A stretch of DNA of 38,084 nt from positions 1 through 38,084 of the IMG/VR virus record IMGVR_UViG_3300050821_001827. One strand, given 5' to 3'. This document shows positions 7,573 through 15,414 of this stretch, in pieces; the stretch's first letter is position 1, and each line of letters starts with the position of its first letter. A model generated the notes under the pieces. That model did not search any database. It saw only the letters and a program-made list of their open reading frames with translations, and had not been told where the DNA came from. A program made the position numbers and the translations under genes. This DNA is from a virus.

Positions 7573-8643
7573 TTAGGTGTGATCGTAATATCTAAATTCG
7601 GGCACGCGGATGATCTGCACGCCCGTGAATTGTCCGAACGCCACGCCGTTCCAGTTAAAGTTGTCCGCCGTGTTGGGTGCGAGCTGGGTGAGGTCGAGAG
7701 GCACGTCCATACACGCGGTTTCCTCGTCTTTGCGGTAGAGGCAGTAGCGGTATGTCCCGTTTGATGTCCAGACGCCTTTGTTGTTGGTCTGGTCTGCGTA
7801 GGCGACGGGGTAGATGACGAAGTTCGGGTTGCCGGTCACCTTCACGAAGGCCTGCTGGAGGTAATCGATCATCATGCTGCCCGCGACTGGGAATTGCGGG
7901 TTGATCGGCACGGCCAGCCCGTTCCAGTCGCTCTGCGGAATCGCAAAGTGCGTGGGGTATACCGTGCTGTTGCTGTTCGCAAAGTAGTCCTGCATCAGCA
8001 GGCTCACGAGCGTTGCGAACTGGGTATAGTTCAGGGAGCTGATCTGCGCTGTGATGATTGAGAGGTTGATGTTAACGCTCGCGTTGCTCAGGAGGCCCGG
8101 GACGCCTGTCGGGTCGGTGTAGGATCCCAAGAAGGCCATCCGTTGCAGACCGAGCTGCCAGCGCTTAACGAGCGCTTTGTGCTTGCCTTCCTGCACGTTC
8201 CAGTTGTCCGAGCGCAGGGCTTTTTCAAGCTCCATGATCGAATACTGGTACCCACCCACCCACGTCTTGATGTTGTAGGTGATGGGCGCGAGGCCGGTGG
8301 AAACCTGTGAAATCCGGGTGTTCTGCCCGGTTCCCTGCAAGCCGCTTTCAAAATCTCCCGCCGAGTCATACTCGACGTTCGTTTTGATTTCTTCGAGGTA
8401 CGCGCCTTGTCCCATTCGGACTGGGATGTAATCCGCAAAGGGGATCTCATAGTACTTCTGGCGCGAGATTCTGGGCTGGATGAGCGTGGTGGTCTGAATC
8501 GTGTAGCGGTATCCGAGGGTTCCGGAGTCGATGGCGCCGTTTGAGTTAAACAAACTCATTCCGGGTTGCCACTTGATCAGGCCGCCCTGGCTGTTCTTGA
8601 GTTCCTTGACTTTTTCTTCGTAGGACAGGTTTTTAATAAACAT
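7573..8643 (-). CDS. Major capsid protein (DUF2184-like, HK97 fold expected)
   Basis: A 356-aa protein with AAAGGAGATAACCC before the ATG. Recognisable features of DUF2184 capsids are RISRQKYYEIPFADYIPVR, YNIKTWVGGYQYSIMELEKA and QRMAFLGSYTDPTGVPGLLS, plus a C-terminal part with YRKDEETACMDVPLDLTQL. The order protease/scaffold, decoration protein, capsid is standard. No N-terminal delta domain like that of HK97 is obvious, which agrees with a separate scaffold encoded inside the protease gene. The C-terminus ends in FRYYDHT. Confidence 0.8.
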   Translation of the reverse strand: MFIKNLSYEEKVKELKNSQGGLIKWQPGMSLFNSNGAIDSGTLGYRYTIQTTTLIQPRISRQKYYEIPFADYIPVRMGQGAYLEEIKTNVEYDSAGDFESGLQGTGQNTRISQVSTGLAPITYNIKTWVGGYQYSIMELEKALRSDNWNVQEGKHKALVKRWQLGLQRMAFLGSYTDPTGVPGLLSNASVNINLSIITAQISSLNYTQFATLVSLLMQDYFANSNSTVYPTHFAIPQSDWNGLAVPINPQFPVAGSMMIDYLQQAFVKVTGNPNFVIYPVAYADQTNNKGVWTSNGTYRYCLYRKDEETACMDVPLDLTQLAPNTADNFNWNGVAFGQFTGVQIIRVPEFRYYDHT

Positions 8644-8655
8644 GGGTTATCTCCT

Positions 8656-9135
8656 TTACGCGCTGATGCCGACGGCCGAGACCAACAGCACTCGGAGAAC
8701 CTGTCCGGCCACTGCATAGTCCAAGGCGATTCCGCGAGATTTCGCGCCGCCGCCTGTCCCGACAACTAAATTGTTCGTGTCCTGGTAGACCGTCTGACCA
8801 GGGGTGATCGTGGCATTCGCCAGAAGCCAGACAACCGGGCCTCCAAAGATCGCGACTTCCACCTGCTGAAGCAGAGCGAAGGTGCCCGCGGTGGAGGTCC
8901 GTTTAAATGTTCCGATCGCCACATCCGTGATGCCTGCCTGCAGGAAGTTGACGATGTACCCCGAGGTAATGGTTGTGTCGATTTTCGCTGGGGCGCCGGC
9001 GGGAATGGTCACGGCGGGAGAGGCCTGATTAGGGCTCACGATCCCGGCTAAAGAACCCGTTTGAACGATACCGAGATCGGCATCGCCGACCGCTACTTGC
9101 TGACCGAACTGGTTTGTATAAAATGTCGAACCCAT
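8656..9135 (-). CDS. Capsid decoration/cement protein
   Basis: A 159-aa beta-rich, Gly/Ala/Thr/Val-rich protein with an AAAGGAG site before the ATG. It starts MGSTFYTNQFGQQVAVGDAD. Later phrases are GTFALLQQVEVAIFGGPVVW, PGQTVYQDTNNLVV and KSRGIALDYAVAGQVLRVLL, the last being the 'G.AL.....GQ...V.L' ending of DUF2190-type cement proteins. It lies between the scaffold/protease gene and the capsid gene, exactly where decoration proteins are encoded. It probably forms trimers on the outer shell. Good pattern match, no alignment done. Confidence 0.6.
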   Translation of the reverse strand: MGSTFYTNQFGQQVAVGDADLGIVQTGSLAGIVSPNQASPAVTIPAGAPAKIDTTITSGYIVNFLQAGITDVAIGTFKRTSTAGTFALLQQVEVAIFGGPVVWLLANATITPGQTVYQDTNNLVVGTGGGAKSRGIALDYAVAGQVLRVLLVSAVGISA

Positions 9136-9156
9136 GATCTTAGTCTCCTTTTTCCG

Positions 9157-9744
9157 TTATTTAGCGGCCGTTGCCGGTTCCGAACCGAAGCGTTTACGGC
9201 CCTCGGCAAATCCATCGATGTGTTCCGGCAATTCGTTAACGAGATCGCCGTCCCTGCTGTTGGCCAGAGCGTCCACTCGCTGGAAATGCTCCCGGCCACG
9301 CTTGCTCTGTAAATCGTTGCACATGCCGCAGGACTCCAGCTCCTTGTCTTTGTGCTTGCCGTCTTTGTGGTCCATGGCCATATCGTTCTTGAGTTTATTG
9401 TCGCGGGCCTTTTCTTCCTCATCGGCCTTTTTGCGCTTTTTGTCCTCAGTGTCTTTTTCGTCCTCTTCGTCTTTGGCGTTCTTAAGGGCGATCGCTTCTT
9501 TGAGCTGTTTCACGGTGCGCTTGCCGACGCCCGGGACATCGATCACGTCATCATCCGCAGGGCCTTTGTTCTCGAGCTTTTTGCGCTCCTGTTCCTCGAT
9601 GACCTTGAGCGCTTCGATGGCATTGTCGAGGGTATATTCCTTCCCGCCGACTTCTAAAATGGATTTGCTCGACTCGATATCGATAGAGTTTTCCATGGTC
9701 TGGCCTTCTTTTCCCAAAAGCTTCTGAATCCATTTGAATGTCAT
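9157..9744 (-). CDS. Nested in-frame scaffold protein (internal start of protease gene)
   Basis: Within the protease gene an AAAAGGAG motif precedes an in-frame ATG (MTFKWIQKLLGKEGQTMENS) by about 7 bases, a better ribosome binding site than that of the full gene. Initiation there gives 195 residues, mainly the charged helical scaffold region (e.g. DNAIEALKVIEEQERKK). The arrangement copies lambda C/Nu3, where the C-terminal part of the protease is also made separately as scaffold. Whether it is used is inferred from the site strength and the domain boundary. Confidence 0.55.
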   Translation of the reverse strand: MTFKWIQKLLGKEGQTMENSIDIESSKSILEVGGKEYTLDNAIEALKVIEEQERKKLENKGPADDDVIDVPGVGKRTVKQLKEAIALKNAKDEEDEKDTEDKKRKKADEEEKARDNKLKNDMAMDHKDGKHKDKELESCGMCNDLQSKRGREHFQRVDALANSRDGDLVNELPEHIDGFAEGRKRFGSEPATAAK

Positions 9745-10551
9745 TTTATTGGCTCCTTTTGCGTTGTAGATTCGGACGCCCTCGTAGCGAGGATTAGCGA
9801 CAATCGCCAGGTGGGTATACTCCCCGTCCAGCACTTCCCGTTCATACGGCACGTTGTTGTGAATCCCGCCAGGACCCCAACGGGTCACTTTGTAGGCGCA
9901 TGAGACTTTAAATCCGTTACGAATATTCTTAAGTGTGGGCTGATCCCAGACCTGGTATCCGGCGTGGTACATGGCGTCTTTTTCTTCAAACCAAACGGAG
10001 TTGACGATCCCCTGCGCGGTGCCCTTCTCAAAATCTTCCGGACTCACGTCCCGGTGATCCTCGTTTACAATGGGTTTTCCAATAAACGAATTCATCATTT
10101 TGTCGAGCACTTCTTTGCGGACGAGAACCATACCTACGTCCGCATAATTCACCACTCCGGGTTCGATGAAAGAGCATTTCATGGAGAGGGGCCAGGCTCC
10201 GTTTGAGTTCTCTCGATTCTTATGAACAACTTCAACGTCGTGATTTTCATGGCCTTTTGCACTTGGGCCACTGATGCCCTCACCGCAGGTTTTGCAATGC
10301 GTAAAGGCGACGGGATTTTCTTTTGGGCCGCCCGCGTGGGTGACGGAACCAGCGTTATCGAATCCTGCGGGATGCTCACGCTGATAGTGCGAATCCGCTT
10401 CGCTCTTTGTGCTAAATTTCTTTCCTTGGCCGCACTCTGAGCATTCCCAGTGCTTGATTTGATTGTCATCGCCACGAACTTCATAGACATGCTGGGTCAT
10501 TCGGTTTTTGTTTTCTGGCTTCGGTGTGATCGATGCGAATTTTGTTGGCAT
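9157..10551 (-). CDS. Prohead protease (DUF2213-like) fused to scaffold, with two N-terminal zinc fingers
   Basis: A 464-aa reading from the ATG at 10551. A later ATG at 10500 would remove only 17 residues. Residues 37-60 form C-x2-C-x14-H-x4-H, and residues 86-104 form C-x2-C-x11-H-x2-H. The DUF2213 region follows at about 120-265, with MVLVRKEVLDKMMNSFIGKP, VNEDHRDVSPEDFEKGTAQG, SCAYKVTRWGPGG and LAIVANPRYEGVR. The remainder is Lys/Glu-rich coiled coil typical of scaffold. The ATG follows immediately after a terminator-like hairpin with GGAGG in its 3' arm. A nested scaffold start lies at 9744. Confidence 0.7.
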   Translation of the reverse strand: MPTKFASITPKPENKNRMTQHVYEVRGDDNQIKHWECSECGQGKKFSTKSEADSHYQREHPAGFDNAGSVTHAGGPKENPVAFTHCKTCGEGISGPSAKGHENHDVEVVHKNRENSNGAWPLSMKCSFIEPGVVNYADVGMVLVRKEVLDKMMNSFIGKPIVNEDHRDVSPEDFEKGTAQGIVNSVWFEEKDAMYHAGYQVWDQPTLKNIRNGFKVSCAYKVTRWGPGGIHNNVPYEREVLDGEYTHLAIVANPRYEGVRIYNAKGANKMTFKWIQKLLGKEGQTMENSIDIESSKSILEVGGKEYTLDNAIEALKVIEEQERKKLENKGPADDDVIDVPGVGKRTVKQLKEAIALKNAKDEEDEKDTEDKKRKKADEEEKARDNKLKNDMAMDHKDGKHKDKELESCGMCNDLQSKRGREHFQRVDALANSRDGDLVNELPEHIDGFAEGRKRFGSEPATAAK

Positions 10552-10552
10552 G

Positions 10553-10595
10553 AAAAAAAGGGCCTCCGTAGTTTCGTGCCCACGAAGGCCCTTTT
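10553..10595 (-). terminator. Terminator-like hairpin with T7, ribosome site in its 3' arm
   Basis: Coding-strand AAAAGGGCCT and AGGCCCTTTT form a perfect 10-bp stem. An inner TTCGT/ACGAA hairpin lies in the loop, and seven T follow the GGGCC-rich part. The ATG of the protease gene lies one base after the T-run. The 3' arm contains GGAGG, the only plausible ribosome binding site for that ATG. It looks like an intrinsic terminator, an attenuator, or both. Confidence 0.7.
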
Positions 10596-10646
10596 GTCCA
10601 CATCCATTTTTCTGGTTGATCTACATGACACTCACTGTTCGGGGTA

Positions 10647-10675
10647 AAGATACACCGCATTTTTACGGCTGTCAA
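10647..10675 (-). promoter_or_regulatory. Sigma70-type promoter, TTGACA-N17-TATCTT
   Basis: In the 133-bp gap after the Mu F-like gene, TTGACA (10675-10670) is followed after exactly 17 bp by TATCTT (10652-10647). Predicted transcription starts near 10640, giving a leader of about 85 nt that runs into the hairpin at 10595-10553. The rest of the gap holds no gene. It may drive capsid genes, or a short RNA that ends at the hairpin. Confidence 0.6.
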
Positions 10676-10684
10676 GTACCTCGT

Positions 10685-11650
10685 TTATTTTTCGAGGCCT
10701 TCGGGCACCGGAATGTCTACGCACCGGCAGTTGTAATCCTGGCCCGGGTTTCCCCGGCGCGCGGTCTTTTGATCGACGATGGGAGGTTCATCGTAGGAAA
10801 ACACAATCCCGTTTAAATGCCGGTGATCATGGCGCACCCGGTCATCATGCGCGGTGCTCCAGCGATATCTGCGGATGCCGGCGTCCTTAAATCTCTTTTC
10901 GCGGAACTTGGCCAGGAATAGGCTTGTCTCCTGGCGAGCGAGAAATGTGGCCTTGTTCTCCGAAACGCTGTAACGATTCTTGATGGAGGCAATCAATCGA
11001 TCGAAGCGATATCCCTGGGTGGCGTTCAGCTCCACGCGCTGGCGGAGCTGAGTGATTTCCTCGCGCGAGAATTTATCGATCCAGAGCTTCATGTTGTTGG
11101 TGTATTCGTGCTTCATCTCGGTGCGCGCCTGGTCACTGAGCTTCGGGCTGATCTGCAATTGCTCGGCTGCTGATTTAAATCCTCGATCAATTTCGTTGAT
11201 GGATTTCTCCGGGTTCACGGGATGATCGATCACAAGGCTTTCGAGGTGCGAGACAGTTTCGTTTAAAACGCGCAGGAGTTCTTCATGCGTGCCTTTGGCT
11301 TTCATCGCATATGACGTCGCTTCCGCAACAATCCATGAAGGAACACGGCCGGGATCCAGCCTGTAGAGGCGTGAGCGAGCATCAAACAGAGCGCCAATTC
11401 TGCGTAGAGCTTTTGAGATTTGTGCATTGAATTCGCCCGAGAAGATTCCGTTTGAGTATTGGATTCGCCCAGATTTGAGCGCGTCGCGGATGGGGTCATC
11501 GGTTGCGGCGCGTAACTCCGTCTCCTGGCTGTTCGCTTTTTCAATGACCGCCAGTAACGGCGCGAAGAGAATGTCATAGAAAATCCTCCGGAGCTGGCGT
11601 TCTACGTCCGTGAAATAAACCGGGCGCAGGGTCTGAACGAGAGGGTTCAA
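10685..11650 (-). CDS. Phage head morphogenesis protein (Mu gpF/SPP1 gp7-like)
   Basis: A 321-aa protein whose ATG overlaps the upstream stop by 4 bp. The C-terminal 100 residues hold the family signature: FLARQETSLFLAKFREKRF, then YRWSTAHDDRVRHDHRHLNG, then PGQDYNCRCVDIPVPE. The last phrase is the 'PG....CRC.....P' ending of Mu gpF-like proteins. The N-terminal two thirds are helical with VERQLRRIFYDILF. It is a minor head protein expected to be carried in the procapsid near the portal, consistent with the portal gene just upstream. Confidence 0.8.
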   Translation of the reverse strand: MNPLVQTLRPVYFTDVERQLRRIFYDILFAPLLAVIEKANSQETELRAATDDPIRDALKSGRIQYSNGIFSGEFNAQISKALRRIGALFDARSRLYRLDPGRVPSWIVAEATSYAMKAKGTHEELLRVLNETVSHLESLVIDHPVNPEKSINEIDRGFKSAAEQLQISPKLSDQARTEMKHEYTNNMKLWIDKFSREEITQLRQRVELNATQGYRFDRLIASIKNRYSVSENKATFLARQETSLFLAKFREKRFKDAGIRRYRWSTAHDDRVRHDHRHLNGIVFSYDEPPIVDQKTARRGNPGQDYNCRCVDIPVPEGLEK

Positions 11651-11856
11651 TTCGCGGGTGGTGTCTTTGGGAGCACGAGCGGTTTGCCGTTCCCGGTGGG
11701 TTTGAGGATGGGGCTTGATTCATATTGCACAGCAATCGGAATGGCGGCCGCCAGCACTTTGACCGTCATGTCTTTCTGCGCCTGGTTGTCGAGCGGTGCG
11801 TTGAGCATGATCTGCCCTGTTTCCGTATTAAACTCTATCTGGATTCTTCCGATCAT
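11647..11856 (-). CDS. Small hypothetical protein in head cluster
   Basis: A 69-aa protein with a strong AGGGAGGAAAAGACAA ribosome binding site. It starts MIGRIQIEFNTETGQIMLNA and then has KVLAAAIPIAVQYESS and a Pro-rich tail (KPTGNGKPLVLPKTPPAN). It is coupled by a 4-bp overlap to the head morphogenesis gene. I do not recognise the family. A beta hairpin plus one helix is the likely fold. Confidence 0.6.
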   Translation of the reverse strand: MIGRIQIEFNTETGQIMLNAPLDNQAQKDMTVKVLAAAIPIAVQYESSPILKPTGNGKPLVLPKTPPAN

Positions 11857-11873
11857 TTGTCTTTTCCTCCCTG

Positions 11874-12041
11874 TTATTTAAGTGTTCCTTCGGTTTGATG
11901 ACCCCACACGATTGGAAATTTTGCATTATCTTTTATTCGTTGCAATCCATCGATGACAGACTGAACATCTTCAGGGGAATCAAATTTCCATTCAATGATC
12001 ACTATCGACTTCACATGAACTTTATGATCTGAAAAGCTCAT
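11874..12041 (-). CDS. Small hypothetical protein between portal and head genes
   Basis: A 55-aa frame beginning MSFSDHKVHVKSIVIIEWKF. Its ATG overlaps the portal stop by 4 bp (ATGA), and its own stop lies just before the AGGGAGG of the next gene. That leaves no unexplained space, which supports it as a real gene. It looks alpha/beta with an EDVQSVIDGLQRIKDNA helix and ends in a short polar tail. No family recognised. Confidence 0.6.
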   Translation of the reverse strand: MSFSDHKVHVKSIVIIEWKFDSPEDVQSVIDGLQRIKDNAKFPIVWGHQTEGTLK

Positions 12042-13432
12042 TCTTTTTTACCTCCCTGTGGTTTTTCTTCTTTTTCCTCCGGCTGCGCTTCTACCATCAT
12101 CGGCTCAGGCGTCGCCCCTCTTGCGACTTCGGTTTCGATGGGGATCAGCTTTTCTTTCTGCTGAAGCTGCATGTACTCTTGGGGGGTCAACATCCCGGCC
12201 TGCATGTCCTGAAAATATCTGGCGTGCTTTGACGTCTTGATCTGTTCTTCGACTTCGTAAGAAACCACGCGTAGGGGTTTGTAGTCAAACGGCATATCAA
12301 ACGATTCACCCCAGAGGTTAATGGCCACGAGATCAAAGAGTTCTTTGAGCGAAGGCCGCATATGCTCGCGGACTTCGGATTCGACGAGCATGATGTAATT
12401 CTCGAGATCGTCCTCTCCGCTTGAGAACCCCTGCGCTCCGGTTCCGAAGAGTTTATTGATGGGGATGCGCGTGGCGCTGGCAAGCGAGATCCTGTTCTGC
12501 ACGCACATCTCTGCGAGCCCGCTGAAGGTCATCACCTTCTGCTCGTATTTGTCTTTCATGTCCATCACGAGCGCGTTCGAGCTGCTCTTGGCCATGTTCA
12601 TCATCTGCACGCGCTGGATGGCGAGCTGGGTGCCTTTGTTGCTTGAGAGCTGGGAGAGAAACCCTTCAAACTGGAATATGTCGACCTTGGCTTCTTTGAG
12701 CAGATCGTAGATGGCGTTCTGTGTCCGGAGGTAAATGTTGAATGGCTCGAGGAGTTTCTCCATTTCCGAGAGGCCCCAGTCCTGCAACATCCATCGGATC
12801 TGGTACGGCGCCTCTTTTCCGGAGACAGTCAGAATCCGGCTTTTATGAAACCGCTGGCCATAGAAAACGTATTCCTCCGCGTAACGCCTGGATGATTGAA
12901 GCTCCCACCGCGAGGCTGGGTAGAAGCGCAGCGGATGGCCATAGAGCTTGTTGAGATTCAGAGGCGTCGCTGGATCCTGGTCTGTGTTGATGACCATGGC
13001 CGCTCCACCGAAGAGACGCGCCCATTCTTCGAGCGTTTTGACCTGCAGATAAAACTGCATGTCATCGAGCTTTTCTTCAAACTCTTTGATGTCATCTTTG
13101 TCGAGCTCGTCTGATCTGAAGTCCACGCCGCCCTTGAGCGCATCCTGCACCGGCATGTCGATCGTGTTCTGAATCACGGGTTGGCTTTTGTAGGTGAACA
13201 TCAGCGTCTGGTACTGCAAGGTGAGCGGAGCGTAGGCGTTGTTGAAGGCGAGCGAGGCGGTGCTGGCCATGTCGGTGTTGAATGCGCCGGTGGTAAAAAT
13301 CGGGAGGGAATTCCGGACGATGCTGTCCTCTTTGGCGTCGATGCGGTTCTGCAGGTCGCGGGCCTGGACGCCGAGCGAGGCGACTCTGTTTTCCAAGGTG
13401 GTGAGAGAGGCGCTGCCGTTAGTTTTGCTCAT
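12038..13432 (-). CDS. Portal protein (DUF1073/Phage_portal_3-like)
   Basis: A 464-aa protein with a 4-bp ATGA overlap to the gene before. Signature regions are SQPVIQNTIDMPVQDALKGG, LEEWARLFGGAAMVINTDQD, HKSRILTVSGKEAPYQIRW and ATRIPINKLFGTGAQGFSSG. Together they are typical of DUF1073 portals, in which an 'R.P...LFG..P.G....GE.D...Y' phrase precedes the crown helix. The C-terminus is Glu/Lys/Pro rich and probably disordered. It follows the large terminase and precedes head genes. It should form the dodecameric DNA channel. Confidence 0.8.
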   Translation of the reverse strand: MSKTNGSASLTTLENRVASLGVQARDLQNRIDAKEDSIVRNSLPIFTTGAFNTDMASTASLAFNNAYAPLTLQYQTLMFTYKSQPVIQNTIDMPVQDALKGGVDFRSDELDKDDIKEFEEKLDDMQFYLQVKTLEEWARLFGGAAMVINTDQDPATPLNLNKLYGHPLRFYPASRWELQSSRRYAEEYVFYGQRFHKSRILTVSGKEAPYQIRWMLQDWGLSEMEKLLEPFNIYLRTQNAIYDLLKEAKVDIFQFEGFLSQLSSNKGTQLAIQRVQMMNMAKSSSNALVMDMKDKYEQKVMTFSGLAEMCVQNRISLASATRIPINKLFGTGAQGFSSGEDDLENYIMLVESEVREHMRPSLKELFDLVAINLWGESFDMPFDYKPLRVVSYEVEEQIKTSKHARYFQDMQAGMLTPQEYMQLQQKEKLIPIETEVARGATPEPMMVEAQPEEKEEKPQGGKKE

Positions 13433-13614
13433 GGGATTTTGTGAACCATATTCGTTTCATGATCCAATCGGCATAACAGCTTTTTCCCGTGTACTTCTTG
13501 AAGGTGATTCTTGAGGCGATGCTCCGCTAGTTCTATCGTGGGGCAGTAGGTAACCCATGCGCAGAATCCACAGAAGACATTTTGATTATCGTCACTCCAG
13601 CCGTATTCTTTCAT
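13429..13614 (-). CDS. Small zinc-finger protein between terminase and portal
   Basis: A 61-aa protein, ATGA-coupled to both the terminase and the portal genes. It carries FCGFCAWVTYCP followed by TIELAEHRLKNHLQEVHGK, giving a C-x2-C ... H-x3-4-H arrangement like a C2H2 finger. It ends in a CRLDHETNMVHKIP tail. Its function is unknown. The position suggests a packaging accessory or DNA-binding partner, but that is only inference. Confidence 0.65.
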   Translation of the reverse strand: MKEYGWSDDNQNVFCGFCAWVTYCPTIELAEHRLKNHLQEVHGKKLLCRLDHETNMVHKIP

Positions 13615-15140
13615 CGCATGAATTTCTCCCAGCTAGCGGGTTCGAGATCCATCGTTAAAAGCACCGCATCGCGCATGTCATCGTTTTCCGGGTAATTGGT
13701 CGTGAGTTGTTGGACGAGCTTATCAATCTTTTCCCGGGGAATCAAATTTGAAACATGGACCTTCCCGTTCTCGAAATAGTGCGAGCGGTTCTCGAGGTTC
13801 GTGATCTTGTCCGGCACCCATTCCACCCGATGCACTGGCAGATTCGTCTCGGTAATGACGTATGTGGCGTAATCATCAAATCCACCAATGGCCTCAATGC
13901 GGACTTCATTCACCGGGCGTTCCTCCGGGCGGTCTTTGGCCCAAGCTTGCAGTTGCGCTTTGCGTTCGCCCAGCGTCATGCGTTCGGCATCAATGTTCTC
14001 GATCCAAAACTCGGATCCGTCTTTGTGCATCGTTTCAATCACGAGCGCAGTCCCTGTGGGATCGGAGTCGTTTTTCTTTCCGATCGATGGGTCGTTGCCG
14101 ATCCGGATGGATGAGATGCGAACGTCAGCATCGGGGTTATTGAGAAGCGCGTTCAGCTCATGCGGGTCGTACTCCCACGACCGGCCATCGGGCTTGTAAA
14201 GCCATGACCGTTTGATGATCGCCGTGGTTTCATCCCGTGGCTCATTCTGCAATTCGCGCATGGCGATATGCGTGCCCATGCGTGTGAAATCCAGCATGAC
14301 GGATGCGAATGGGTCTTTCCCACCGGCTCCGTGGAGTTCGGGCCAGAGAACGTCTTTGGTGTCGAAATTCTTGACGGCCTTGAAGCGCCTGAACACGATC
14401 TGGTTCCCGTCTTTGCTCTTGCCTTCTTTCTCCATTTTGGCACCGAGATCGTAATCGTTGATAGCGGTCCCGGTGCCGTGAATGCTCCAGCGTTTGGTCT
14501 TGGCGCGTGCGTTGTAAAGCGTCGACCAGAACCACTCATTGACCTTGAGCGTTGCCTCGGGGTTGTTGATGTGCTCTTCGTTGTAGAGATCGTCCGGCAT
14601 GATGTAATCCGGTCGGCGGCCATCGAACATGAGACCGCGCACGCTGGTGCCTGTGGAGACGGCTGTAAATGCGACGTGGTTGGCGAGCTCGAATTGTTGG
14701 TCAGTCCACCTGTTGCCCATCATGTCGCCATAAACGGCGCGGATAACCTCATTCGATTCGATTTCGTTTTTCACCATGCGATTGAGCGCGAGGGCTTTGT
14801 CCTGGGATCCCTGCACGAAGAGATAGTGATTGAAGATCTCGGGTTCATTCAGCGCCTGGTAGATCGATATCCCGAAGTCTCCCACGGCCGTCTTGGCATG
14901 GTTTCTGGGGCCAAAGGTCCACGTAAACTCAAGGCCTCGGATGTCGACCAAATAGCTGTGGAATTCCATGCAGTACGGCAGGTAGAAGATGTGGGGGAAC
15001 ACGACGGCGTTCCAGGCGAGCACGTTCTTTTCGGCGGCGTAATGCCTGGCCATACGGATGCGCGCCGCGAGCTTCCAGATGTACCGCTGCTCTGCCGGCA
15101 TCTCATCGAAGCTGGTATATGCCAGTGCCGCTTCGGCCAT
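13611..15140 (-). CDS. Terminase large subunit (packaging ATPase/nuclease)
   Basis: A 509-aa protein. Residues 76-85 (FGPRNHAKTA) are the deviant Walker A motif, and PDYIMPDDL at about 177-185 is the Walker B. A coupling-type region follows (WSIHGTGTAINDYDL). The C-terminal nuclease part has ISSIRIGNDPSIGKKNDSD with the first acidic residues, GFDDYATYVI, and DDMRDAVLLTMD as the final acidic motif. Length and order match terminases of Mu-like and related headful or cos phages. The ATG shares one base with the previous stop. It powers DNA packaging through the portal encoded downstream. Confidence 0.88.
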   Translation of the reverse strand: MAEAALAYTSFDEMPAEQRYIWKLAARIRMARHYAAEKNVLAWNAVVFPHIFYLPYCMEFHSYLVDIRGLEFTWTFGPRNHAKTAVGDFGISIYQALNEPEIFNHYLFVQGSQDKALALNRMVKNEIESNEVIRAVYGDMMGNRWTDQQFELANHVAFTAVSTGTSVRGLMFDGRRPDYIMPDDLYNEEHINNPEATLKVNEWFWSTLYNARAKTKRWSIHGTGTAINDYDLGAKMEKEGKSKDGNQIVFRRFKAVKNFDTKDVLWPELHGAGGKDPFASVMLDFTRMGTHIAMRELQNEPRDETTAIIKRSWLYKPDGRSWEYDPHELNALLNNPDADVRISSIRIGNDPSIGKKNDSDPTGTALVIETMHKDGSEFWIENIDAERMTLGERKAQLQAWAKDRPEERPVNEVRIEAIGGFDDYATYVITETNLPVHRVEWVPDKITNLENRSHYFENGKVHVSNLIPREKIDKLVQQLTTNYPENDDMRDAVLLTMDLEPASWEKFMR

Positions 15141-15292
15141 CAGAGTTTTTCCGCTTTCCGTAAAAGGCTTTCAAATCGATTAACAATAACTTCGATGCGC
15201 GTTCGCTCTCGCCCTAAATGGATCAATAAATTCTTCAATTCATCCAGGCCTTTTTCTTCCACTCTGACGACGATATTAGGCATATCTGCCAT
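15140..15292 (-). CDS. Small coiled-coil protein next to terminase
   Basis: A 50-aa protein starting MADMPNIVVRVEEKGLDELK. The ATG overlaps the previous stop by 1 bp (TGATG), and the stop overlaps the terminase ATG by 1 bp. The sequence is a short beta strand followed by a long amphipathic helix (LLIHLGRERTRIEVIVNRFE). Function unknown. Tight coupling to TerL suggests co-regulated expression. Confidence 0.6.
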   Translation of the reverse strand: MADMPNIVVRVEEKGLDELKNLLIHLGRERTRIEVIVNRFESLLRKAEKL

Positions 15293-15414
15293 CAGAGCAT
15301 CCTCATGGCGTAGTCTTTCGTGTCGATGGGCTTGCCGCACTGGCAGACGCATTCTTTGTTCCGGGTCTTGTGCCTGGTCCCGTGGATGCACTTACAAACG
15401 TGTTTCTTCTTCAC
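15292..15414 (-). CDS. 40-aa Cys-rich microprotein, GTG start
   Basis: This frame starts with GTG overlapping the TerS stop (GTGA) and ends by a 1-bp overlap with the next ATG. GGAGA lies 4 bp ahead of the GTG. The protein has CKCIHGTRHKTRNKECVCQC, a four-cysteine knuckle likely to bind one zinc ion. It is very basic. Its position between the terminase subunits suggests a nucleic-acid-binding accessory, not proven. Confidence 0.55.
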   Translation of the reverse strand: MKKKHVCKCIHGTRHKTRNKECVCQCGKPIDTKDYAMRML

